Of a DNA stretch of 64,000 nt, positions 24,266 to 33,359 are shown one piece after another (the stretch's first letter is position 1; each line of letters begins with the position of its first letter). The notes under the pieces were generated by a model, which had not been told where the DNA came from, made no database searches, and saw only the letters and a program-made list of their open reading frames with translations. The position numbers and the translations under genes were made by a program. This DNA is from a bacterium HR40 (GTDB lineage: Bacteria > Pseudomonadota > Alphaproteobacteria > Geminicoccales > Geminicoccaceae), in assembly GCA_002898275.1 (NCBI GenBank), contig BEIQ01000002.1, forward strand, positions 1 through 64,000, in the 5' to 3' direction.

Positions 24266-27012
24266 GCGACGAGCCGATGGTCCTGCGGTTGCGGGTCAAT
24301 GGCGATCCCGTCACCCTGGCCGTGGATCCTTTCTTGCGCCTCAGCGAGCTGTTGCGCGAGCGATTGGGCCTGTTCGGTACCAAGGTGGGCTGCGAGGCCG
24401 GCGACTGCGGCGCTTGTACCGTGTTGCTCGATGGCGCGCAGGTCTGCGCCTGCCTCGTCCCTGCCTTCCAGCTGGGCGACCGCGAGGTCACGACCATCGA
24501 GGGCCTGACCCGGGATCCCCTCGGACGCCGCCTGCAACAGGCCTTCCTTGCCTGCGGCGCCGTGCAATGCGGGATCTGCACTCCGGGTATGATCATGGCA
24601 GCCTACGACCTGCTGCGCCGGATACCGCACCCGTCGCGCGAGCAGATCGAGACGGCGCTCGGTGGTGTGCTCTGCCGCTGCACCGGCTACCTGCGCATTC
24701 TCGATGCCGTACTCGCCGCCGCCAGTGGCCGGATCCCCGAACTCCCGCCTTCCGGCGGGGTAGGAGTCCGCATCGCCAAGCGCGACGGTCTCGGCAAGGT
24801 GACCGGGCAAGACCGCTTCGGTGCCGACGCGGCTCCCGAGGACGCGCTGTGGCTGCGGGTGGTGCGATCGCCTCATGCCCGGGCGCGCTTCGAGTTGGGC
24901 GATCTTGCAGCGTTCTGCCGCCGGCATCCGGGTATTCGGGCGGTGTTCACGGCGAAAGACGTGCCCGGCCGCAACCGCTTCGGCATCTACCCGGATGTCA
25001 AGGATCAGCCGGTGCTCGCCGAGGGCGAGGTGAGATATCGCGGCGAGGCGGTGCTGCTGCTCGTGGGCGATCGCGACGCGGTCGAGGCGGTGCGTCTTGC
25101 CGATCTGCCGCTCACCTTCATGCCCTCGGACGCGATCACCAGCCCCGCTCAGGCGCTTGCCGGCGAGCTTCCCCCGGTGCACGCGGACCGACCCGACAAT
25201 GTTCTGGTGCGCGGCACCTTCCGCACCGGTGACGCGGCGCACCTCCTGGCTTCGGCTCCGTTGCGCGCGAGCCTCGAGCTCGAGACCTCGTTCGTCGAGC
25301 ACGCCTACATCGAGCCCGAGGCTGGCTGGGCTCGACGGCTCGGCGAGCGGATCGAGATCGGCGTGACCACCCAGACCCCGTATATGGACCGCGACGAGGT
25401 CGCGGCGATCCTCGGGCTCGCACCGGAGCAGGTGCGAATCCTGCCGACCTGCTGCGGCGGCGGCTTCGGCGGCAAGCTCGATCTCTCCGTCCAGCCTTTC
25501 CTGGCACTGGCCGCCTGGCTTTCGAACGCGCCGGTGCGCATGGTCTATGACCGCATCGAGTCCATGGCCTCGACCACCAAGCGGCATCCCGCGCACATCC
25601 GCGTCGAGGCGGCGGTCGACGCCAGCGGCCGGATGTGCGCGCTGCGCTTTTCCGGTACCTTCGATACCGGTGCCTATGCGTCCTGGGGTCCGACCGTGGC
25701 CGGCCGGGTGCCGCTCCATGCGAGCGGCCCCTATCGCCTCGCCCACATCGATGCCGAGGCCCTCGCGGTCTACACCAACAACACGCCAGCCGGCGCGTTC
25801 CGCGGCTTCGGGGTGCCGCAAACCGCGCTCGCGGTGGAACAGCTGGTGGACGAACTCGCCCTGCGGCTCGGCCGCGACCCGCTCGCCTTTCGCCTCGACC
25901 ACGCTCTGCGCCGCGGCGATCCCACACCTTTTGGCCAGCGCCTGACGAGCTGCGGACTCGTCCCCTGCCTCGAGGCGCTGGCGCCCGCCTGGCGCGAGCT
26001 CCGTGCCCGCAGCGAGGCGATGAATGCCGAAGCTCGGACGCGCGGCGATGCGCGCCGGCGCGGCGTCGGGCTCGCCGCCATGTGGTACGGGTGTGGCAAC
26101 ACCGCGATGAGCAATCCCTCGGAGATCCGGGTGGGGCTGCGGCGCGACGGGCGGTTCGTGCTCTTCAACGGCGTGCAGGACATCGGCCAAGGCTCGAACA
26201 CGGTCTTGGTGCAGATCCTGGCCTCCGCCCTCGGGGTGCCCGAGGATTGGATCGAGTCGACGGCCGCGGATACCGCGCTCACTCGCGATGCCGGCAAGAC
26301 CTCGGCCTCGCGCCAGACCTACGTCTCCGGGCGAGCGACCGAGCTCGCCGGGCGCGACCTGCGCGCGAAGATCTTGCGGCTCGCCAATGCCGGGCCGGAT
26401 GCGCGGATCGTCGCCGAACCCGGTCGGCTCGTGGTCGAAGATCGCGGCCTTCGCCACGAGCTCTGGCTCGAGCGGCTGGCCGCCGACGCCGACGGCATCG
26501 TCCTCGAGGGACTCGGGCGCTTCGACCCGCCGGCTCGCGCCGTGGAGGATGGCTGCGGTGCGCCCTATGGGGCCTACGCCTTTGGCGCTCAGCTCGCCGA
26601 AGTCGAGGTGGATCTCGGCCTCGGCACGGTGCGGGTGCTGCAGGTCCATGCTGCCCACGATGTCGGTCGCGCGATCAATCCCCAGCAGGTCGAAGGTCAG
26701 ATCCACGGCGGCATCGTCCAGGGCATCGGGCTCGCGCTCATGGAGGAATACGTGCCCGGGCGCAGCGAGAACCTGCACGACTATTTGATCCCGACGGTGG
26801 GCGACGTCCCGACGATCGTCGTGCACCTCATCGAAGATCCCCAGCCCGACGGGCCCTTCGGTGCCAAGGGCGTGGGCGAACCGGCGCTCATCCCGACGGC
26901 GCCGGCGATCCTCAACGCTATCCACCACGCCACCGGAGTCCGGCCGCGCAAAGTGCCGGTGTTGCCGCACCGGCTGCGCGCGGCTCTGCTCGCACACGGA
27001 GAACCACCGTGA
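24262..27012 (+). CDS. Fused 2Fe-2S and molybdopterin subunit of a molybdenum hydroxylase
   Basis: A 916-residue fusion of the small and large subunits of the xanthine-oxidase family. Residues 1-155 hold two 2Fe-2S clusters (Cys44, 49, 52, 62/64 and Cys103, 106, 138, 140). The rest is the molybdenum cofactor domain with CCGGGFGGK, GAFRGFG and the catalytic Glu873 in GVGEPAL. Members hydroxylate N-heterocycles or aldehydes using water. The length is like the one-chain aldehyde oxidoreductase of Desulfovibrio, but here the FAD subunit is separate and encoded upstream. With a 6-hydroxynicotinate-reductase-like gene next, nicotinate dehydrogenase activity is a reasonable guess. GTG start, overlapping the previous stop. 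No XdhC-type maturation gene is in the operon. Confidence 0.9.
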   Translation: MSDEPMVLRLRVNGDPVTLAVDPFLRLSELLRERLGLFGTKVGCEAGDCGACTVLLDGAQVCACLVPAFQLGDREVTTIEGLTRDPLGRRLQQAFLACGAVQCGICTPGMIMAAYDLLRRIPHPSREQIETALGGVLCRCTGYLRILDAVLAAASGRIPELPPSGGVGVRIAKRDGLGKVTGQDRFGADAAPEDALWLRVVRSPHARARFELGDLAAFCRRHPGIRAVFTAKDVPGRNRFGIYPDVKDQPVLAEGEVRYRGEAVLLLVGDRDAVEAVRLADLPLTFMPSDAITSPAQALAGELPPVHADRPDNVLVRGTFRTGDAAHLLASAPLRASLELETSFVEHAYIEPEAGWARRLGERIEIGVTTQTPYMDRDEVAAILGLAPEQVRILPTCCGGGFGGKLDLSVQPFLALAAWLSNAPVRMVYDRIESMASTTKRHPAHIRVEAAVDASGRMCALRFSGTFDTGAYASWGPTVAGRVPLHASGPYRLAHIDAEALAVYTNNTPAGAFRGFGVPQTALAVEQLVDELALRLGRDPLAFRLDHALRRGDPTPFGQRLTSCGLVPCLEALAPAWRELRARSEAMNAEARTRGDARRRGVGLAAMWYGCGNTAMSNPSEIRVGLRRDGRFVLFNGVQDIGQGSNTVLVQILASALGVPEDWIESTAADTALTRDAGKTSASRQTYVSGRATELAGRDLRAKILRLANAGPDARIVAEPGRLVVEDRGLRHELWLERLAADADGIVLEGLGRFDPPARAVEDGCGAPYGAYAFGAQLAEVEVDLGLGTVRVLQVHAAHDVGRAINPQQVEGQIHGGIVQGIGLALMEEYVPGRSENLHDYLIPTVGDVPTIVVHLIEDPQPDGPFGAKGVGEPALIPTAPAILNAIHHATGVRPRKVPVLPHRLRAALLAHGEPP

Positions 27013-28544
27013 ATCTTTCGCGGGAGTCCTCGGCCACCGGCCGCGCCGATATGACGGAGCGTTTCGGGGCGCGGGAGGAAGGTGGCATCGTCCGCTGCGA
27101 CGCCTGCCCCGTACTGTGCCGCATCCGCCCCGGGCGCAGCGGTGCCTGCGGTCGCTACGCGAACGAGAACGGAGCCCTCGTGCGCACCGATCCGGTGGTG
27201 TTGCTCGAACGGGTGCGAGCCGAAGGTGGCGCGGTCGTGCCCTTCGCCGCTGGGGGCCGAGAGGGGGCGCTGGTGACCCACCGCGACCTCTTCGTCACCG
27301 GCATCGGCGCCGGTACCACCTACCCCGACTACAAGCCGGCCCCCTTCATCGTGGCGAGCCGCTACGACGGCATCGATACCGTGACGGTGGTCTCCGAAGG
27401 CATTTTTTCCTACTGCGGCGTCAAGGTGAAAATCGACACCGACCGTCACCTCGGCCCGGAAACGGCGACGATCCGGGTCGAGGGGGAGCCGGTCGGGCAC
27501 GTGACGACAGCCGAGTACGGCTCGCAGATGCTGTCGATTGGCGGGGTGCGCCATCTCACAGGCGGCAGCAAACGCGAGGGAACGGTCACCTGCGAGACGC
27601 TCCTGCGCCTGTGCAATGGCGAGCCGGTGGAACTCTCGATCGAGGGTGGAGCGCAGGTGGTGGTGCAAGCGGGTGCCGCGCCTATCGTCGACGGCCGGCG
27701 CGAGGAGCGCATGCGAGTCGGTTGCGGCTCGGCGACCATTGGCATCTTCGCCAAACAATGGTACGGCCATGTGGACGAGGTGATCGTGGTCGACGACCAT
27801 ATCACCGGTGTGCTCACCGAACATCAGGCCGGCCGCTGTCTCGGCATGCGACCCTCGGGTATTCGCATCGAAGGCCGGCGGTCGACTCCCGGTCGCTATT
27901 TCCATGTCGCCCGCCCGGGCAAAGGCTGGGGCGGCACCGACATCACCGATCCGCTGTCCATCGTGCGCGAGATCGACCGCCAGCTCGCCTGGCCGGGAAT
28001 GCGGGTGTTGTTCACCAGTACCACGGGCGAGGACGCGCTCTTCTGCCTGCTCGACGAGGACTTCCGCCTGCGCGAGGCGGAGATGCCGGAGGCGGTGCGG
28101 CAGACGATCGAACGCATCGCCGAGAACTGCGAGCCGTCGCTCTGCTCGGTCTTGTTCATGGCTGGAGCTGGCGGCTCGCTGCGCGCAGGAGTGACGGAAA
28201 ATCCGGTGCGGCTCACGCGTTCGGTGCACCGCGGCGAGACCCGCATCACCATGGGCGGCGCACCGGTCTATCTGTGGCCGGGGGGTGGCATCACCATCAT
28301 GGTGGACGTCACGCAGCTGCCGCGACGCGCTTTTGGCTATGTGCCCACGCCGGCGCTGGTCGCTCCCATCGAGTTCACCCTGCCGACCTCCCTCTATGCC
28401 CAGATCGGCGGCCATGTCGCGGCGGTCGAGCCGCTTGCCGAGGTGGTCGCCCGCTATCGCGAGGCCGCACGCATCGAGCCCGCGGACCCCGCACTGCCTT
28501 GGCCCGGACAGCCACCTCGAGGCGATGGAGCCGATCTCCCGTGA
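27009..28544 (+). CDS. 6-hydroxynicotinate reductase-like iron-sulfur protein
   Basis: A 511-residue protein like those annotated 6-hydroxynicotinate reductase (Hnr), which in Eubacterium barkeri reduces 6-hydroxynicotinate to 1,4,5,6-tetrahydro-6-oxonicotinate. An N-terminal Cys cluster (Cys30, 33, 37, 47) suggests an FeS centre. Typical family segments are ATYPDYKP-like GAGTTYPDYKPAPF, SEGIFSYCGVKVKID, EYGSQMLSIGG and RSTPGRYFHVA. Many homologues are annotated by similarity only, so the substrate is not proven. The GTG at 27009 is chosen because GGAGAA lies seven bases upstream; the ATG at 27051 has no such site. It overlaps the molybdoenzyme stop and the UPF0280 start. Confidence 0.78.
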   Translation: MNLSRESSATGRADMTERFGAREEGGIVRCDACPVLCRIRPGRSGACGRYANENGALVRTDPVVLLERVRAEGGAVVPFAAGGREGALVTHRDLFVTGIGAGTTYPDYKPAPFIVASRYDGIDTVTVVSEGIFSYCGVKVKIDTDRHLGPETATIRVEGEPVGHVTTAEYGSQMLSIGGVRHLTGGSKREGTVTCETLLRLCNGEPVELSIEGGAQVVVQAGAAPIVDGRREERMRVGCGSATIGIFAKQWYGHVDEVIVVDDHITGVLTEHQAGRCLGMRPSGIRIEGRRSTPGRYFHVARPGKGWGGTDITDPLSIVREIDRQLAWPGMRVLFTSTTGEDALFCLLDEDFRLREAEMPEAVRQTIERIAENCEPSLCSVLFMAGAGGSLRAGVTENPVRLTRSVHRGETRITMGGAPVYLWPGGGITIMVDVTQLPRRAFGYVPTPALVAPIEFTLPTSLYAQIGGHVAAVEPLAEVVARYREAARIEPADPALPWPGQPPRGDGADLP

Positions 28545-29461
28545 CCGCCGTCGTTTGGCGCGAGCGGGCCGTCGCCGCTCGCCTCGGTCCCAACCGGTTG
28601 CATCTCCAGCACGGGCCCATCGATCTTTTGGTCGACGTCGAGGGTCCAGCGCCTTCGGTCGAGGCGGCGTTGACGGCCGCCCGCCGGCGTTTCGACGGGC
28701 TCCTCGAGGGGCTGTGCGCCGTGCTGCCGGTGCTGCGTCGCCCGATTCCCCCGGGCTTCGACGCGGCCGGGCTGCCCGAAACGGCACAGCGGATGATCGA
28801 AGCGGTGCGGCCCTATCATCCGATCTTCGTCACTCCGATGGCGGCGGTGGCGGGCGCGGTCGCCGACACCATCCTCGCGGCGATGCGCCGGGTCCCTGGC
28901 CTCGGCCGAGCGATCGTCAACAATCGTGGCGACATCGCCCTGTCCTGCCCGCACGGTCGCACCATCCGCACGGGCGTGGTCACCGACCTCGCGCGTCCCG
29001 TACCGACTCTCGTGATCGAGACCGGGCCCGAGATCGGCGGTATCGCCACGAGCGGCCGGGAGGGCCGGAGCTTTTCCCTCGGCATCGCCGACGCGGTCAC
29101 CGTCCTCGCCGACGACGGGGCGACCGCGGACGCCGCCGCCACCCTCGTCGCCAATGCCGTGGACCTCGACCATCCCGCGGTGGAACGGCGTCCGGCCGCG
29201 AGCCTCGATCCCGACAGCGACCTCGGCGGACTTCCGGTGGTGACCCGGCTCGGGCCGCTCGGCCGGGCGGAGGTAGCGGCCGCTCTCGATGCCGGCGCTG
29301 CCTTTGCCCGCTCGCTCGTCGCGATCGGCCGCATCCGCGGGGCCGTGCTGGCCCTGCGCGGCCAACTGCGGATCGTCGGCGAGGTCGGAAGACTTGCGCA
29401 TGGCGCGCCAGCGCGCCATCGACACCATCGCCCCCAGCCAGGAGAGGAGAGCCCGGGATGA
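28541..29461 (+). CDS. UPF0280 family protein (ApbE-like fold)
   Basis: A 306-residue UPF0280 protein. Segments such as PFIV-like HPIFVTPMAAVAGAVAD, AIVNNRGDIAL and GGIATSGREGRSFSLG resemble the core of ApbE, the FMN transferase that attaches flavin to Ser or Thr; the family is counted as ApbE-like. Its gene sits directly after the Hnr-like gene with a 4-base overlap, a pairing I recall from other alphaproteobacteria. A role in flavin or other cofactor insertion into the Hnr-like enzyme is my inference. The final ~20 residues (RHRHHRPQPG) are basic and probably not part of the fold. Confidence 0.82.
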   Translation: MTAVVWRERAVAARLGPNRLHLQHGPIDLLVDVEGPAPSVEAALTAARRRFDGLLEGLCAVLPVLRRPIPPGFDAAGLPETAQRMIEAVRPYHPIFVTPMAAVAGAVADTILAAMRRVPGLGRAIVNNRGDIALSCPHGRTIRTGVVTDLARPVPTLVIETGPEIGGIATSGREGRSFSLGIADAVTVLADDGATADAAATLVANAVDLDHPAVERRPAASLDPDSDLGGLPVVTRLGPLGRAEVAAALDAGAAFARSLVAIGRIRGAVLALRGQLRIVGEVGRLAHGAPARHRHHRPQPGEESPG

Positions 29462-30660
29462 CCACGAGACGGGATGTTCTGGCCCTCGCGAGCGCGCTGA
29501 TCCTGCTGCCGCCTGCGGTCGCCGCGGCGGCGGAGACCATCCGCATCGGCGAGCTCATGAGTTACAACCGCTTTGCCGCCTTCGCCGAGCCCTACCGCAA
29601 CGGCTGGCAGCTCGGCATCGGCGAAATCAACGCTGCCGGCGGCGTCGCCGGAAAGATGCTGGAAGTCGTGAGCCGCGACGACGGCGGCACCACCGGCGAC
29701 GCGGTGCGCGTCGCCGAGGAGTTGGTCTCCGGCGAAAAGGTGAGCTTCCTGTTCGGCACCTTCCTTTCCAACGTCGGCCTCGCGGTCGCCGACTTTGCCA
29801 ACCAGAAGCGCATCCTCTTCATCGCCGCGGAGCCGCTGACCGACGCCCTGAGCCTGGACAAGGGCAACCGCTACACCTTCCGCATGCGCCCCAGCACCTG
29901 GATGCAGACGGCCATGCTGGTGGACGAAGTGCGGGATCTCGGCGTCAAGCGCTGGGCGGTGGTGGCGCCCAACTACGAATACGGCCAAGCCGCCGCTGCC
30001 GCCTTCCGCCAGCTGCTGACACAGCGCATGCCGGGAGCGGAGATCGTGGCCGAACAGTTCCCGGCGCTAGGCAAGATCGACGCCGGTGCCACCATCGCTG
30101 CCCTCGAGCAGGCCAACCCGGATGGCATCTTCAACGCCCTCTTCGCCGGCGATCTCGCCAAATTCGTCCGCGAGGGCTCGATTCGCGGCACCTTCGAGGG
30201 CCGCACGGTGGTGAGCCTGCTCACCGGCGAGCCCGAATATCTCGACCCGCTCGGCGCCGAAGCGCCGGTCGGCTGGATCGTCACCGGCTATCCCTGGGAC
30301 AAGATCGACGATCCGAAGCACCGCGCTTTCGTCGAGGCCTATCAACAGAAATACAAGGATCATCCGCGGCTCGGCTCGCTCCTCGGCTATATCATCGCCC
30401 GCACCATTGGCGCGATGCTGCAAGAGACCGAGGGCTCGACCGACACCGAGACGATGATCGCCGCCCTCGAGCGCATCACCGTCGACACGCCGGTCGGACC
30501 GATCCGCTTCCGTGCGCTCGACAACCAGTCGACCCTCGGCGCCTGGGTCGGCAAGCTCGCCGTCGAAAACGGCCGCGGCACCATGGTCGACGTGCGCTAT
30601 CGCGACGGCGCCGATTACCTGCTTCCGGAAGCCGAAGTGCGCAAGGTGCGCACCGACTGA
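29458..30660 (+). CDS. Branched-chain-amino-acid-type ABC substrate-binding protein
   Basis: A 400-residue type I periplasmic binding protein. The signal sequence MTTRRDVLALASALILLPPAVAAAA-like carries a TRRDVLA pair and could be Tat-dependent. The mature part has the usual order IRIGELMSYNRFAAF, EINAAGGVAGK, VSFLFGTFLSNVG and AVVAPNYEYGQAAAAAF. Such proteins feed the LivHMGF-type importer encoded just downstream. Sitting in a heterocycle-oxidation operon, the ligand may be an aromatic or N-heterocyclic acid rather than an amino acid; this is inferred. A hairpin with a T-run follows the gene. Confidence 0.9.
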   Translation: MTTRRDVLALASALILLPPAVAAAAETIRIGELMSYNRFAAFAEPYRNGWQLGIGEINAAGGVAGKMLEVVSRDDGGTTGDAVRVAEELVSGEKVSFLFGTFLSNVGLAVADFANQKRILFIAAEPLTDALSLDKGNRYTFRMRPSTWMQTAMLVDEVRDLGVKRWAVVAPNYEYGQAAAAAFRQLLTQRMPGAEIVAEQFPALGKIDAGATIAALEQANPDGIFNALFAGDLAKFVREGSIRGTFEGRTVVSLLTGEPEYLDPLGAEAPVGWIVTGYPWDKIDDPKHRAFVEAYQQKYKDHPRLGSLLGYIIARTIGAMLQETEGSTDTETMIAALERITVDTPVGPIRFRALDNQSTLGAWVGKLAVENGRGTMVDVRYRDGADYLLPEAEVRKVRTD

Positions 30661-30677
30661 ATGGAACGTGTGGGAAA

Positions 30678-30711
30678 GGCGGCGGGGGCGACGGTCCCGC
30701 CGCCGCTTTTT
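30678..30711 (+). terminator. Intrinsic-terminator-like hairpin inside the operon
   Basis: A 9-bp perfect stem, GGCGGCGGG (30678-30686) with CCCGCCGCC (30696-30704), loop of nine bases, followed by GCTTTTT (30705-30711). It lies between the binding-protein gene and the permease gene, where a partial terminator would raise binding-protein expression over the membrane parts. Some read-through must occur if the downstream genes share the promoter. Confidence 0.7.
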
Positions 30712-30737
30712 CCGACACCGGCAAGGCGGCAAGGCGG

Positions 30738-32591
30738 ATGGATCTCGGTTTCGTCGCTGTCCAGTTCCTCAATGGACTCGCGAGCGCTTCCTCGCTGTTT
30801 TTGACAGCCGCGGGACTCACCATCATCTTTGGCGTGACCCGCATCGTCAATTTCGCCCATGGCTCGCTCTACATGCTGGGAGCCTATTGCGCCCTGAGCC
30901 TGCTTGCCGCCATGGGTCCATGGGCGTCGACGCCCACCGGCTTCTGGCTCGCGGTCCTGGCTGCCGCCGCGGCGGTCGGAACGATCGGGATCGTCGTCGA
31001 AGTCGGTCTGCTGCGGCCCATTTATCGCGCGCCGGAGTTGTTCCCGCTGCTCCTCACTTTCGGCCTGGTGCTCATCGTCCAAGACCTTGTCAAATACCTA
31101 TGGGGGCCGGAAGATGTGTTGGGACCGCGAGCACCGGGACTGGCGAGCTTCGTGCGCATCTTCGGCTATCGCTTCCCGCAGTACGATCTGCTGTTGATCG
31201 CGATCGGGCCGCTCGCGCTCCTCGCCATCTGGCTCCTTTTCCATCGCACGCGCTTCGGCATTCTCGTGCGCGCCGCCACCGAGGACCGCGAGATGGTCGA
31301 AGCGCTCGGCGTCAATCAGCGGCTGCTGTTCACGAGCGTCTTTTTCCTGGGAGCAACTCTTGCCGGGCTCGCCGGAGCGCTGCAGATCCCGCGCCAGGCA
31401 GCCACTCCCTTCATGGACCTCGACATCATCGTCGAAGCCTTCGTCGTCACCGTGATCGGGGGTATGGGCAGCGTCGCCGGAGCGTTCCTCGCTGCCCTCT
31501 TGATCGGCGAGTTGCACGCCTTCGGCATCCTCCTCTTCCCCCGCATCACCCTCGTCTTGGTCTTCCTCGTGATGGCAGTGGTACTGGTGCTGCGCCCATC
31601 GGGCCTGCTCGGTCGGCCAGAAGCGCCTTCGGCTGCCTCCCGTCACGACAGTTTCCCGCCGCTCCGGCCTTTTGGCTGGCGGGCGCTCGCCACCGTGGCA
31701 GTTGTCCTCGTCCTGCTCCTGCTCTTGCCGATCTTCGTCTCGGAATACGGGCTCAAGGTGGCGATCGACACGCTCGTCTTCGCGCTCTTTGCGACCAGTC
31801 TCGGCTTCCTCATGGGTCCGGGCGGGCTCATCTCCTTCGGCCACGCTGCCTGGTTCGGGCTCGGCGCCTATGCCGCGGCCCTGCTCGTCGATCACCTCGG
31901 GGCGCGGATGGAGGTCACGTTCCTCGCCGCTCCGCTCGCCGCGGGGCTCGGCGCCTCGTTGTTCGGTTGGGTGATCGTGCGCCTGTCGGGTGTGTACCTC
32001 GCGATGCTCACTCTCGCGGTGGCGCAGATCCTCTACGCCATCGCCTTCCAGTGGGTCGAGCTCACAGGCGGTGACAACGGGCTCATCGGCATCTGGCCGC
32101 CGGAGTGGGCGCGCGGCCGCACGGTCTACTATTACCTGGTGCTCGCCGTCACCCTTTCCGGCCTCGCCTTGCTGGGGCGTGCGACCTTCGCACCCTTCGG
32201 CTATGCGCTGCGCGGCATCCGCGATTCGCAGCCGCGCGCGGAAGCCATCGGCATCGACGCCCCGTTCCATCGCTGGCTGGCCTTCGCCTTCTCGGGAGCG
32301 CTCGCCGGGCTCGCCGGCTGTGTCTACACCTTCTCGAACGGCAGCATCGATCCCAGCCTGCTCGCCATTCCGACCTCGGTGGATGCCCTGGTGATGACCC
32401 TCCTCGGCGGCATTCATGCGGTGAGCGGTCCGGCGATCGGCGCCCTCGCTTTCACCCTGCTCGAGGATCTGGTGATGCCGCTTACCGACTATTGGCGGGC
32501 GCTGCTCGGCGCGATCATCGTGCTGCTCGTGCTCGGCTTCCGCGACGGCCTGGCTGGAAGCCTGGAGCGCCGCTTCGCGACGAAGGGCTGA
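30738..32591 (+). CDS. LivH-LivM fused ABC permease
   Basis: A 617-residue fusion of the two permeases of a branched-chain-amino-acid-type importer. Residues 1-300 are LivH-like (LTAAGLTIIFGVTRIVNFAHGSLYMLGAY at the start, VIGGMGSVAGAFLAALLIGE later). From about residue 325 LivM-like sequence follows (FLMGPGGLISFGHAAWFGLGAYAAA, then LLGGIHAVSGPAIGALAF). Each half has about eight membrane segments. Fused LivHM proteins exist but the usual form is two genes. The ATG at 30738 has AAGGCGG just upstream. Confidence 0.92.
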   Translation: MDLGFVAVQFLNGLASASSLFLTAAGLTIIFGVTRIVNFAHGSLYMLGAYCALSLLAAMGPWASTPTGFWLAVLAAAAAVGTIGIVVEVGLLRPIYRAPELFPLLLTFGLVLIVQDLVKYLWGPEDVLGPRAPGLASFVRIFGYRFPQYDLLLIAIGPLALLAIWLLFHRTRFGILVRAATEDREMVEALGVNQRLLFTSVFFLGATLAGLAGALQIPRQAATPFMDLDIIVEAFVVTVIGGMGSVAGAFLAALLIGELHAFGILLFPRITLVLVFLVMAVVLVLRPSGLLGRPEAPSAASRHDSFPPLRPFGWRALATVAVVLVLLLLLPIFVSEYGLKVAIDTLVFALFATSLGFLMGPGGLISFGHAAWFGLGAYAAALLVDHLGARMEVTFLAAPLAAGLGASLFGWVIVRLSGVYLAMLTLAVAQILYAIAFQWVELTGGDNGLIGIWPPEWARGRTVYYYLVLAVTLSGLALLGRATFAPFGYALRGIRDSQPRAEAIGIDAPFHRWLAFAFSGALAGLAGCVYTFSNGSIDPSLLAIPTSVDALVMTLLGGIHAVSGPAIGALAFTLLEDLVMPLTDYWRALLGAIIVLLVLGFRDGLAGSLERRFATKG

Positions 32592-32594
32592 CCC

Positions 32595-33359
32595 GTGTCA
32601 CCGCTGCTCGTGGCGGAAGGTCTCGTCAAACGCTTCGGTCCGGTGCTCGCCGTCGATGGGGTGAGCTTCAGCCTGGCGCCGGGCGAGCGGCTCGCCATCA
32701 TCGGCCCGAACGGGGCTGGCAAATCCACCTGCTTCAACCTGATCGGCGGCCAGCTGCGCCCCGACCGGGGACGAGTGATCCTCGACGGCCGGGACGTCAC
32801 CGGTTGGCCCGCCTCGCGCATCTGGCGCCTCGGCGTCGGGCGCACCTTCCAGATCGCCCGCACCTTCCACTCCATGACCGTGGCAGAGAACGTCCAAATG
32901 GCGCTTTTGAGCCTGCACCGCCGGACCCGCGCCCTGTTGCCGCGGGCGAACCGGCTGTGGCGGGAGGACGCGCTCGCGGTGCTGGCGCAGGTCGGCCTGC
33001 TCGACGCCGCGGACCGACCGTGCGGCGAGCTCGCCTATGGCGATGTCAAACGCGCCGAACTGGCGATCGCCCTCGCCACTTCGCCGCGCCTGCTGCTCAT
33101 GGACGAACCGACGGCCGGCATGGCACCGGCCGAGCGGCATGCGCTCATGGAGTTGGTCTCGGAGCTCGCCACCGGTCGCGGCATCGCGATCTTGTTCACC
33201 GAGCACGATATGGACGTGGTCTTCCGGCACGCCGACCGCATCCTGGTGATGGCCCAAGGGCGGACCCTCGCCATGGGCACCCCGAGCGAGGTGCGCGAGG
33301 ATCCGGAGGTGCGCGCCATCTATCTCGGCGGCGGCATGCGGCGGGAGATGGTGCTTTGA
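32595..33359 (+). CDS. LivG-type ABC ATPase
   Basis: A 254-residue ATPase of the branched-chain-amino-acid class. Walker A is GPNGAGKST, Walker B LLLMDEPTAGM and the H-loop FTEHDMDVVF. The signature region reads LAYGDVKRAELAIAL, where family members usually have LSYGxQRxLEIARAL, so the signature is close to normal for this class. The GTG start is three bases after the permease stop. It pairs with the LivF-type ATPase that begins in its stop codon. Confidence 0.93.
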   Translation: MSPLLVAEGLVKRFGPVLAVDGVSFSLAPGERLAIIGPNGAGKSTCFNLIGGQLRPDRGRVILDGRDVTGWPASRIWRLGVGRTFQIARTFHSMTVAENVQMALLSLHRRTRALLPRANRLWREDALAVLAQVGLLDAADRPCGELAYGDVKRAELAIALATSPRLLLMDEPTAGMAPAERHALMELVSELATGRGIAILFTEHDMDVVFRHADRILVMAQGRTLAMGTPSEVREDPEVRAIYLGGGMRREMVL

